Shown here: positions 1 through 10,845 of the stretch, piece after piece
Position numbering within the stretch: the stretch's first letter is position 1
How the letters are laid out: each line of letters starts with the position of its first letter
Source: Chionis minor
Taxonomy: Eukaryota; Chordata; Aves; Charadriiformes; Chionididae
Direction of reading: 5' to 3'
DNA length: 64,000 bases
Assembly: GCA_013398295.1 (NCBI GenBank)
Contig: VZSF01007301.1
Coordinates: 186,001 to 250,000, forward strand
The notes under the pieces: model-generated
The model's database searches: none
What the model saw: the letters and a program-made list of their open reading frames with translations, nothing else
What the model was told of the DNA's origin: nothing
Program-made: the position numbers and the translations under genes

Positions 1-880
1 CACAAAAAACAAACCGGGGGCAGGGAGGAGACATGCCAGGTTTTGATGTGCATTGCTGCAGCAACAGCTAAACTACCTGTTTTGTGACTTTTACTTCTGT
101 AAGAGCGGGACGTGCTTGGACCCTGTGCCAGCTCTCCATGCCCAGCCATCAGCTTTGCTACCTTTCAGACCAGCTGCTCACACCAGCCTCCCCGCAAGGC
201 TGTGGGCGCAGGCAGGGCAGCTTCACCGAGCTGCCAGAACCTTCCATCTGCCTGGCGTTGGGCAGGAGGGGACAGCTGAGCCCCTGCCTTTTGGCCCTAC
301 TGAGACTTTGCGTGAGGAAGCAGGGCACGGCTGGCAATGTGGCCCCCAGGGCCGCAGGGGTCCAGGGGCTGCCCCCAGCCCATCACAGTTCTGGCTAGAT
401 CTAGCACCTCAGCGAAGGGTCCATTGTGCGCCAAAGATGGGGTGGGTGAGCGGGAAGGGCTGTGTAGCACCTCTGCATGGGTATGTTTTGAGAAAGTGGC
501 AGTGGGGACACTGTGGAGACATGGTTGGGGATGCAGTGGTGGGAGCAGGTGTCCCTGAGGGACTGCAACCTGCAGGTGGCCCCTGCTGGGGCAGCGGAGC
601 AGGGATATGAAAAGAGCGGTGGAGGAAAGCAAGAGGCAGGTGGAAAATGACCCTGCACCTCCCACACCACCCGTTGCCACATCCAAGGGCTGAGTGCGCT
701 GCAGGGCAAAACTGAAGTAACGTGACACTGGGAAGGTGGGAAGGAGAGGAGCTGGACTTGAACTGAACCTCCAGAAGGATGAGGAAAGGTGTTTCCCCAA
801 GCGTTTTTGGTTTTCTTTAATGCTTTGTTATCTTTTTTCCCCAATTCCCAAATCTGTAAGTAAAACTTGGTATTGATTTA
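1..880 (+). mobile_element. GC-rich segment, possible old LTR-type element
   Basis: This stretch is much richer in G and C than the following 3 kb. Its right part (about 540-880) has words in the same order as the LTR-type repeat at 28733-29886: a GGACTGCAACCTGCAGG-like word, a GGAGCAGGG word, a short stretch ending TTGAACTGAACCT, then AAGGTGTTT, a T-rich GGTTTTCTTT segment and a late GCAATTAATTGGC. These similarities are loose and were judged by eye. Open frames cross the block on both strands (53-610 plus, 297-844 minus), but the encoded peptides show no domain, and overlapping frames on both strands are expected in GC-rich DNA with few stops. It could instead be unique GC-rich DNA. Confidence 0.35.
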
Positions 881-3800
881 TTATTTATTATTATTTGCAA
901 TTAATTGGCAGCCTGGTCAGCAGAGGCTGGCAGATGGCTCCCACACAGCTGTGTGGCCACCCTGGTGGCTGGTCATCTTGGGGAGCTTTCTACAAGGGGT
1001 ACCTGGGATGTTTTGAAAGCCTTGGTTTAAATGGACACTTTGGAGTCCTTGGGAGGTGGTTTCCTGGTTTCAAGAGCAGTGTGCTCCTACTATGAGCCAA
1101 GGCAATTGAACTGTGGGATCTGGGAGCTGCAGACTAGCAGGGCTGATGCAGGAGCCCAGGGCTGTGAAAGTTTGGAGATGGCCACCACCAGGTCAGCAGT
1201 ATGCGTAGGAAGACTGTTCTGATGCATCCTAACCCTGTGGACTCTGGGTGCCTAGGGAGTCATGGTTGTTTGAAAAAAGTTAATGGCAATCTTAGCTTCT
1301 GCAGAACACCTTAGGCTTAACAGGGTGAACAAGCAGCCAGTCTGGGAACCAGTGAGGCTCTTCTTCTGTGTTAGGTCACCTGTTCTGATGTTAAATTACA
1401 GAGCAATTTTCACCCTTTGAGGAAGTCATAAGCACCTAATCTTAGAATAGACATTTCCCATAAATTGTTAATGTTTGCTGACCAAGCTGTGTAAATTGGT
1501 TCTATATCTTTAATTTCTCACATAGTTTCAACTTTTTCTACCTAGAAAGAAGTCACTCGAGACTGACAAAATACAGGTATGTCTAAAGCATAGAAATGCT
1601 GAGAAAAAGAATTCTTATACAAGTGAAATGCCTAAAATGAAATAAAATAAATGAGAATAAGCTGTATGCATCTTGCTTGCATCCATCTTAATGCCTGTAC
1701 CTCCAAAACTAAATTCCAAACCATATATATCTTTTAACAGAGATGAATTAATAAATCTATAGACATTTAAGACCTGCACAAAATATTATTTGAGTAGAGT
1801 TCATCTTGGCTGCTGCGTAGTAACCCACCTGGACATCCATTAGCCCTGCTGACTCATGCCTCTGAGGTCAGCCATAGTGCAAAGATACGTCAACACGGAG
1901 CAGTGCAAGAATGATGCTAGGTCAGGTTTAAGTCTGTAGCTGGGATTTGCAAGCAAGATATATGGGCTGCAGAAAATAATCTGCCACAGATGGATGAAGG
2001 ATGAATTTCTAAACAAATTCCAAAATGTACTGAAACTTTTGGACTACACTGAAGTCACTGTGTCTTCATGTGATCTTATTAAGGGCTTGAACTTTTCATA
2101 CTAAGATGAATATCTCAACTCCCACAGACTTCTGTAGGGAAACAAATGCTTACATAGTCCTTGTAAGTTACTGGGTTTGGCCAAGGCACAGAAACAGAGA
2201 TTAGGTATAAATTTGGTTATAGAATTTTGTAATACGTTTCCGACACGGCAGTCTCTTTTTCAGGTTGCTAAATTTTGTGATCAATGCAGTCCCTATTAAA
2301 AGGTGAATAATAAGTAGATAGTCAACTGAGACATTATCAAAGAGTGGTTTTATTGGGGGACTTTGATAGTGACTTTAAAGGGGAATGTGTTTTTAGTAAG
2401 TAACTGGATAGATGTGTAATGTGTGTAAGTTGGATGCAGAAATACTGATGGTAAAATTTGCTGAAGTCACATCATGTGAAGTGGTAAATGATGAGTACAC
2501 ATTCAAACCCATCCAGAGCAAGTGGGAAAAGGGACTACTTTGAACAGCATGAATTTTGACTCTACTAAATGTAATGCCTGCAATTAAGGGAAAGGACATA
2601 GCTCAGATGTGAGGTTTGGTAAAGTTATTCTAGCCTTTATTAAAACTGAAAGACTTTGGGGACATGATGAGATAAATGGGGGAAAAACCCTACAATGAGA
2701 GGTCAATGAGATACTATTTCAAAACAGGTCAACAAGGATACATCAACAGAAAAAATAAGTATGCTTTTTGATGGTGAGTGTAATAGTTTGTGTTGGAAAA
2801 AAAATGTCTAGAAAGATCTTGATTCTCCACCCCTTGAAGATTCTAAATCTTTCTGGAAGAGAGGCTATTTTTCAAGCAAGAATTTTGGCGTGGGCCTAAT
2901 GGAGAAATAACTGCATAGGGCTTTGTGCTACAGATGATGCAAATCAAAATATCCGTAGTGCTGTCTTTTGTCCTTCAAATCCATGGAAGCCCCAAATCTT
3001 AACCATCTTTAGGATTTTTCTTGAAAAAGTATGTGTCAGGTGATCAAAAAAAGCAAATCAAATAAACCCAGTAATTCTGCAGAAGTATTAGTCAAGGATT
3101 TATAAACTCACTGTCATTCCAAATTGGAATGAAATCCAGACATGAAAGACTGGTCAGGGTTAAGTGAAACAATCAGCTGTTTTCTGTTTGCTTTCTTTTA
3201 TTTTATAGCTTTTAAATAAAGTAAATTCAAATTAAACTATCTCATGCTGCAAGTGGCAGAACAGTCATCCTGGCTTTATTATTTATTTAGAAAGGGTCTT
3301 CTGAAATAAAATCTCAACAAAGCCAACCTGCTTTATTTTATTTTATTTTTGCAGTCTTTGAGATGGGATATTGCCATGAATCATACTTCTGTGAGACTAA
3401 ATATCCCAGCCAGCTCTACTTGTACTTTTGTGGATGCGATGAGTAAAAACTCTTGGTCTTGCTCCACACCTTTTTACTTTATTAAGGAGAAAATGAAATG
3501 CTAGCATTCTGCTTAATTGCTATGAAACCATATTTTCATTTTTTCGTGTATAAAAAGATCAGTTTGTACTACTCCTTTCAGTGTTGACTTAGCTTGTGAC
3601 AATATGTTCTCATGTATAAGAAGTATAATGTTCTGGATTCTGCAATTAAGGAACCAAATGACTTTGAAAGGAGCAGGAGTGCTGCATCACATTCAGAGGT
3701 ACAAGGACTGCTGGTATGTGTGGAAAGCTAGAAAACTTTCTATATGTAGGAAAACACAGTTCAGCAAGGTAAAAGTAAGGGAGTGAGTGATCCAAATCCA

Positions 3801-3959
3801 TGGCAACAGTAATATGTTCCAATTCTTGTATGCATTGCAAATACATCTCCTAGTTATTTTCACTGTGCCATCACAAAAGTATCACTTCAGCATCAGAATG
3901 AGAGCAGGTTATATATTCTGAACTAGCAGAAGCTTTGCCAAAATTCTTGTGATGCTTAT
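881..3959. other. AT-rich unique DNA, no gene seen
   Basis: I see no reading frame with protein-like content and no recognisable transposon. Small items are a TTTTA-type run near 3332-3350 and scattered A/T tracts. A short palindromic word (ACACTGAAGTCACTGTG-like) near 2047-2063 resembles the centre of the dispersed palindromes listed elsewhere, but too little flank is recognisable to call it. Confidence 0.55.
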
Positions 3960-3989
3960 GTGATGTTATCACAGAAATGATAACATCAC
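3960..3989. repeat. Perfect 12-bp inverted repeat (hairpin)
   Basis: Arms GTGATGTTATCA and TGATAACATCAC are perfect reverse complements separated by the six bases CAGAAA. The repeat lies about 15 bases before the first recognisable base of a CR1 fragment. It could be chance, the remnant of a small palindromic transposon, or a structure tied to the insertion point. No gene is nearby to suggest a regulatory role. Confidence 0.85.
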
Positions 3990-4003
3990 TTATCAGATGA
4001 TAA

Positions 4004-4427
4004 GGTAGGCTGGAACACCTCCCTTATGAAGAAACGCTGAGAGAATTGGGGTTGTTCAGCCTGGAGAAGATGGCTCTGGGGAGACCTTATTATGGTCTTT
4101 CAATATATAAAGGGGGCTCATGAGAAAGAGGAAGAGAGACTTTTACCAAGGCCTGTAGAGATAGGATAAGGGCTAACAGCTTTAAATTGAAAGAGGGTAG
4201 GTTTAGATTGGAAAAAAGGAAGAAATTTTTTACGATGAGGGTGGGGAGACACTAAATAGATTGCACAGAGAAGTTGTGAATACCCCATCATTGGAAGTGT
4301 TCGAGATCAGGTTGGATGGGACTTTGAGGAACCTGATCTAGTGGAAGATGTGTTCACCCACAGCAGGGGGGTTGAACTAAATGATCTTTAAAGGTCTCTT
4401 CCAACCAAAGCCATTCTATGATTTATA
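4004..4427 (+). mobile_element. CR1 LINE, 5'-truncated 3' end
   Basis: CR1 is the main non-LTR retrotransposon of birds. The segment runs through the usual 3' blocks in order: a CTGGAGAAGA word, a CTTATTATGG word, a TTTAAATTGAAAGAGGG word, GGGTGGGGAGACACT, GGTTGGATGGGACTTTGAG, the CAGCAGGGGGGTTGAACTAAATGATCTTTAAAGG block, then CTTCCAACC and a tail ATTCTATGATTT. It covers only the last coding part of ORF2 and the 3' UTR. Many substitutions mean no frame survives. 5' truncation is usual for CR1, and CR1 does not normally leave clear target-site duplications. Confidence 0.95.
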
Positions 4428-5999
4428 CTTATAAAAGGATTTTCCATCTATCATGGTATTTCCATTTGTAAAAGACTTTTTCATGCATTTTGAATTATTT
4501 TTTTTTCTGCAAATATATCAAATCTCCCCATCTTTGTTGTGCTTTTGTTCCTGAATTGCGAAAATACCTGGAGGGAGGGGAAGAAAACTCTTAATTTGAC
4601 CCTTTTTCTCCTCTCAAAGAAACAAACAGAGAGGAAAAGTTCTTGCCTCTTCAAATTCAAAGGGTGTTTTGCCTTGACCTCACTGGAAGCAAGTTTTACC
4701 TTGGGAGTGGGCTGGATTAGGAAATCGGCTGTCATACAAATAGAGAAGTGTTTGAGTTGCTGGTTACTGTTACTAAGAATACATGAGTTTTAATCCACCG
4801 TGTGATGTGTACGTGCTACAAAGTTTTAGGCAGCTGTAAAATGAACTAAAAATTTGAACATCAATGAAATGATGTAACTGAATCTTACGTGTTTTAAAAT
4901 CTTAACCTCACAGCCTCAGTTATCTCATCAAAAGAAACTATTGATGATGATTGTTCAGCTTCAATCTTAATCATCCATTTATTCAATACAATCAAATTAG
5001 GTTGGGAGAAAAGCAAGAACATACAGAGTATGTAAGAAAATTCTACCCTTGTGGAGATTTTGAAAGTCTTGCAATAAGGATAGAACTCTGTGAGTTTAGA
5101 GCTTCAGCAGGTACTAGGTTAGCTCCCTTGATTTGCAGAGCTTAAATTGGACTAGGACCTAGCTCAGGAAGTATCATATGTATGGTATTTAATTTGTTAG
5201 TAAATGTCAATTATTTACAGGCACATTTTGTAAATCCTATGGAATTTCCATAATAAATTATTCATTGGAGCTCTACTAAATTCTTTCCTTTTCCCTTTCA
5301 TAAGAATGCTGGAGACGAGAAGTACCAGAGAGGAATTAGGAAGTAAGTGCATCACACGTGGGGCTTTTTTGTCGCTCTGAGCTAAACAGTTAATGGGCAG
5401 AAGCTGCACAAGGAAAGCACAGATGTTTACTGTTCTCTACACACAGGCTGGTCGTCCGTGGTATTTTTAGTCTGCCTAAGGTATTTTTGCTACCAAAACA
5501 AACTATCATAGCTTGTTTTTAAGGAGAGGCTGGAAGTTCACCATAGCCTTGAAAAGGGGCCTGATCTCTTGCAGCTAAGTAAACGGCTCAATTTTTCCTT
5601 CAATCTTGCTACTTCTGCTAGTGGGTTTGTGTTAAGATGGTGGGTTTTCATTGTGAAACAAAATCTCTCCTATAAATGATGCCCCAGAGCCCATGGCTGA
5701 CCCTGTGGCATCAGAGCTCATTAGAACACCATGTGCAGATTAATTAAAACTGAGGGAGAAAATCTAAAATAAAATAAAATTAAAAAAAAAAAACCTAAAA
5801 AAACCTTCTCACCCTGAAGTATGTTGTGCTAGACTGTGCATGTCCCTGGAGATGTGTTAAATTAATCTCTACAGACGTACACAGGGCTGCAAAGTACTTT
5901 CAGTGCCTGATCTGAACAAATGCTTTTCCTGGTACAGCTGAGGAGACCATGAAGGGCTGGGAGCACCCAGCTTTGCGCAGGCACAGGAGAGTCGCACCG
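4428..5999. other. AT-rich unique DNA, no gene seen
   Basis: No coding signal or recognisable element. An A-rich run with AAATAAAATAAAATT words occupies about 5765-5805. The facing frames at 4481-4793 overlap on opposite strands and carry no known motif. Confidence 0.5.
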
Positions 6000-6480
6000 C
6001 TGTGCGGGGCTCTCGTCAGAATTTGGCCACTTGTGCTCAAGGCCAGCTGGGATACAGCTGCAGGCATGTTACCTTGGAAAAGAGCTGTGTGAGAACAGGC
6101 TGCGAGATGCCTTTCTCCTGGCCCCTCACTAACTCAGGAGTCGTGGTTATGCTCAGCCCCTTGCCCCTGGTCCTTGCCTCAGCTGCTTTGCAGCTGCGCC
6201 TGCGGCTGGCCGTGGACTTTCTTGATCCTGACCTGATCCGACTTGTTGACTTTCTGGCTTGACCTCAGGCTTGCCTCATCCCTCCAGGCTCGCCTGGTGA
6301 TCTGGGCTCTTGGCTGACCCTGCTTGCTGACGCTGATCAGACCCTTCTGTTTCCCGTGCCCAGCATCCCGCAGTACTGCACTCCTGGTCGATGAGGACAC
6401 TGCCCGCGGCCACCACGTTCTCAACCTCAGCCCCCAGCTGGCTTCTCTGTGAAGAGCAGCCTGCTCTTGCGGCTCCCTGG
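6000..6480. repeat. GC-richer block with imperfect CTGAC/CTTGAC word repetition
   Basis: Between about 6170 and 6350 the plus strand repeatedly uses related words (CCTGACCTGATCCGACTTG, GGCTTGACCTCAGGCTTGCC, TTGGCTGACCCTGCTTGCTGACG). This gives a loose short-period texture quite unlike the flanks. It may be a decayed minisatellite or an internal piece of an old repeat. The frames that cross it in both directions (6002-6262 plus, 6179-6598 minus) are rich in Leu/Pro or Arg/Ser because of composition and show no domain. Confidence 0.45.
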
Positions 6481-8249
6481 AGGAGCTGACATGTGATTGT
6501 GCTGGCTTTTTGCTGATGCTCCGTTTGTTAATGACTCCACATCTAGCCAGAAGGAAGTTATCCAGCCCTACTACAGGTCTGGTTTGTTCTTTTTCCAAGT
6601 TGTTTCCAGGAATAAGAAGATGCAGTGAATGTGGATTCTGACTTCATGCCTTCTTACACAGGGATTAAGATATGGCCATGTATATTGGACAAGGCTCATG
6701 ATATCCTGTTTCATTATAGTAATTAATTGTTCGCATTACAATACTTCCTGTGCCTCCTAGCTAAGATTAATGCTTGGTTCTGCTAGGCAGTACACAAACA
6801 AACAACTTGGCGGGGGGGGGGGGGGAACATGCATCAGAGAGGGCAGAGAGGATACAGGAAAGTAAACAGAGCTGATCAGGGAACAAAATTTTCAGTGTTT
6901 TTAAAAAATAAATAAATAAACTCAGGATTCAGAGGAAAGGAAAAAAACATTCCGGTGTTGTCAGAAAATGGATGCAATTTACCAATTTATTCACTTGGGT
7001 AGGAAAATTACGTGAGTGCTTCTGGCTGAAAACCTGCTGCTGAGCATTTTGGAAGGCCTTTCTGTCACTGCCCCAGTTGGCTGCCTAGTTCTCGCCCTGT
7101 CACTGCTGCACAAATGGCTCAGCTGTTTGGTTGCTTGCCAAGGTGGGATGCTGAGTGACCCAGGGAGATATACAGCCCCTGTCGTGGTACCTGGGGAGAC
7201 CAAGGGGGCGAGCTAGCATTCCCTGTTGGAAAACTGATTTGTTTCAGCTAGCTATGGTAAGTCTGTTACACAGGGCTTTAGGGGAAAGTGGTGGTAGAGG
7301 GGAAAAAAAAAAAAAAAAGTGCATGGATCCAGATTATCACAAGCTCCATCTTCCTTGCTGCCAAAGAAAAAGGACAGAAGAGCCCTTCCCAGTGGCTGTG
7401 TACATCCATCCCACCTGCAAGTGGAGTTAGGGTTATTGTGCAGGTGCATACTAGCTTTCAGTGCATAGGACGCGTGCATATGGTGGCCAGAAAAAGCCAC
7501 CACTGGATACTTGGAACTGTCACCCCCAGATACTTGAGCTGAGAACAACGTGATGATACAGCTGCCCTTGGCCATCTATGTGAAGCTGAAAAAAACCTCG
7601 CTATGGCTCTGCTGCTGTTTCTAAATCACTGCTTGCTTATTTCCCACAGACTACAAAGGCCTGAGAATATGAGTCAGGCATTGCAAATATAGCAAATAAC
7701 AAATAGTATTTCTGCTTTTACGGGGATACCTGCTCATGGGGGATACCTAGTGCTGACATTTTGAAGATCAACAGTTTACTCATCACTGAGCATGGAATAT
7801 AATAACGTATGAGGCTGTACTGTGCAGAACCGATGATAAATTATGAATATATTTAGAATAGTTTCTCTTGCTCACCTGCCCCATGAATATGTGAGGCTTC
7901 ATGAAGAAGACAGAAGTGAAGCCAACTCTGAGGAAATCCATTAGACATCCTGAATGTATTAGATCCCACTAAAAGGAGCTGAACCCAGGGAATCCACAGA
8001 GAAAACAAGATCCTGTTCAAAAACTGATACACAATGTACACTGAAACTCAACTGATGGTCTTGAGAATTTACTTTACAGAGAGCATGAAGAAAGCCATGA
8101 CTACATCTTTATTTCACGTTTAATCTGTTACATGCACTTTAGTTTTCATATACATAAATATATAATTTTTTTTCAAAACCTTTCCATATTTCACTCGTAA
8201 TTCCCTTTTCATTATGCATGTAGCTGAGAGCTGCTCACAATCATCTCAA
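6481..8249. other. Unique DNA with mononucleotide runs, no gene seen
   Basis: The block holds a run of 14 G at 6812-6825, short AAAT repeats near 6905-6920 and a run of 16 A at 7303-7318. A ten-base direct repeat GGGGATACCT occurs twice near 7722-7748. Open frames around 7000-7575 overlap each other on both strands and cross the A run, so they look like chance. Confidence 0.5.
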
Positions 8250-8325
8250 ATGATCTTTTGATGCAAATGGTGAAACTCCACTGAAGTCGATGGAGTGCGA
8301 TCCATTTACACAGGCCGAACACTCT
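8250..8325. repeat. Decayed palindromic dispersed repeat
   Basis: The segment is an imperfect palindrome centred on CACTGAAGTCGATGGAG near 8279-8295. The left half (ATGCAAATGGTGAAACTCCA) is close to the reverse complement of the right half (TGGAGTGCGATCCATTTACAC). The same centre and arms are seen at 52455-52545. Palindromes of this kind with the core TTGACTTCAATGG are, from general knowledge, widespread in reptile and bird genomes. I cannot name the family. A non-autonomous DNA transposon (MITE-like) is one reading. Confidence 0.45.
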
Positions 8326-10804
8326 TTCAGCAACACTTGCTGTTGTTATTATTTGTTTTTCTGATGTGTGAGTGCTGAAAAGAATACTAATATAAACAAT
8401 CTGCATTGTAGGTTCCATTTTGTTATAGTCCTATTCATTACAATATCATGTTGTTGTATAATATTTATTCAGAATGGGAGGGATTATGTCATCAAAATTA
8501 CCTTTAAAATTATTTGTGTTCTCTACAGATTCTTCCCAGGACTGGGAAATTAACCAATTGTGAAATCACATATTCAGAAAAATAGAGCAGAGTTTGTGGC
8601 TTGATGATACAACAAATCTAGCTGAGGGCTTACAGTTATCGATTAAAAAGATCCGAAACATCTCAATCATATGACTCAAAGCACTGAAGTGATGTTAATT
8701 CAAACTATTGATTAAAATTAGTTCTGTTCTTTTTTTTTTTTTTAGTTGAATATATAGTTTAGCTTTCTAGCAGGCCAAGTACTGCCTGCCTTCCCGTAAG
8801 TTTCATAAATCTAGAATAAAACCAGAAAGTGTTCCTAAGCTGTATCATGTTTTCATTATTTCAACAGAATTGCATTCATGTCAGATGCAGATCTAATGCC
8901 TAGTATATTTAGTTACTAATAATTCATGGTTTGAAAGAAGCTGTAAACTTTCTAGCTGCATTCTCCTCTGGACTTTTTTGCCTCCAAACTTTAGGGGATG
9001 GAGGAATTTACTTGAACTCAGACCTGAAGCACTTTTGTGTTTGAACATTTGCAAAGGCAGATTGACATGCAAAATCAGAGCCGCTGCATTGTTTGCTTGC
9101 TTTCAAAAGTTTGACTGCTAGCAATCGGATTCTTTAAATGTGGTGATCTGAAGGCTAGATTGTCAGAGACTGAAAAGGCCAAATTATATTGTGTTGGACT
9201 GATTTGGGAGGATTAGTGAAACAAGTATTAGACTACTTTTTAGATTAGCCTAGATGAAAACAAACGAGCCCTGGTATAAGACAGGTGGAAATTTGAGTGC
9301 TTAACTGCTAGGGTTCTTCTGAGAGTTCCTTCAAAAACTGATAAAACTTTAGTTCTTCAGAAAGGGTAGGTTTGCCTTCCAGGGACATTTGAATGAATTG
9401 GAGCCTTCAGAGAACCAAACTTAACTATAGATCAGAGCTTCCTGGAAATTCAGTTTTTCCTTCCAGTAGAAAAATGTGATGCGACAATAATAAGAATTAT
9501 TAGAATAACCAGTGGTGTGAACATTTTCAAGTATTATTCTGCCAAACTCCTGAAGTGACTTAGTTTTATTGATACCTAAGACATGCAGACAGATAAGAAT
9601 TACCTACAAACCATACTTGTGCTTACAACTAGCTTCTAAAATGGATTTTAGTGGGAAAGAGCATATGACAGATCATCTTACAAAACAGCTGAGCGCTTAG
9701 ATTGCTGCGGAGTTAGTGGATAGATGATGTTCAGTTTCTTTCTCATTGTGAGCTGGTTCAAGCCCCTATTTCCCATGGTAACCAAGAGAAGTGGGAAAGT
9801 CGAGTTTTGGAGTGAGGGCACTGTCTGCGATCCGGTTAACCTGGAGCTGTTTTGCTCAGGGACATTCCCTGGAGGAGGAGGAGGAAAGAAAATTCTGAAG
9901 CTAAACGGTGGTTACAACATCCTTTCAGGAGGGAGAACTTGTGGACCCTGAACCTCTTCAAGCTAATCTAAGCCTGAAAGCCAAGGTCTCCCACTTACAA
10001 ATGCCTTATCAGTGCCTAGCACAGGATTCCAGATCCTGGGCAGAGGTGAGCCTCAGCATGACTTGCTTCAACAGCTTCGCTTGAGGAGCCACGTCTGCTC
10101 TCTGCTTTGCACAGGGGAGGCTGCTCTCCATCCACAGGAGCCAGAAAGCAACCCCAAAAGCCTTTCATTAATGTTGTTCCAAATAGTTGGCTGGAGTGGT
10201 CCTTAAGCAGCCTTCTCCAGGATATCCATGAAAATCCAGGCAGCTACTTCCTACTCAATATGCTTCACTTGAAACTAGCCTACTCCCTCACAAATTAAAC
10301 CTGTGCAGAACAGCTCTTTCTGTCTTTCCACATCCCTGCATAATCTAATTCCAAATCCCATTCAAGATATCTGTTCAAGTAGAAAACTTCTCAAAGATCA
10401 GTGAGATGGGTTTGAGGTGTTTTTTTCCCCAAACAGCCTGAATGAATCTTCTACTCTTTCTCTTATTTATTGAAATTTTATGCCTCTATGTCAAAATCTG
10501 GCTCTGCAATGAATGATAACTGAGCATCGAAATTGATTTTCAGTGGTATCTCCCCCTCCCTTTTGCAAATTTTGCTCATTAGAAACTTCAGACGTACTCT
10601 GTACCGTAAACTTCATGCTTGAAAACAATCTACAAAATCACATGTGCAGTTTAGTATGTATAAAGAACCGATATTGCTGTTAGAAAACCAGTCAGCAGAT
10701 AATGCCTGAAAGCACTGCAAATCTTTGGATATTTATGGTCTTTGGGGAAGTGCAGGCTGAGTTGATTGTTCTTGGTTTTAAAGGCATTGTTGAGTCAGAT
10801 ATTC
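8326..10804. other. AT-rich unique DNA, no gene seen
   Basis: No recognisable repeat apart from a T run near 8730-8744. Around 9990-10300 the base composition is slightly more balanced, and two overlapping short frames occur (10012-10206 and 10107-10298), but neither carries a domain or a credible splice context. Confidence 0.5.
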
Positions 10805-10845
10805 TTCCTTCCTTCCTTCCTTCCTTCCTTTCTTTCTTTTTCCTT
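10805..10845. repeat. (TTCC)n / (TTTC)n microsatellite
   Basis: Six uninterrupted TTCC units at 10805-10828 pass into TTTC units and a short T-rich end. It is a plain simple repeat, likely length-variable between individuals. Confidence 0.95.

Noticed and set aside
53..844. Long overlapping open frames on both strands at the left edge
   Set aside because: The block is GC-rich, so stops are rare. Frames overlap in several phases with no domain, and the right part resembles an LTR-type repeat.
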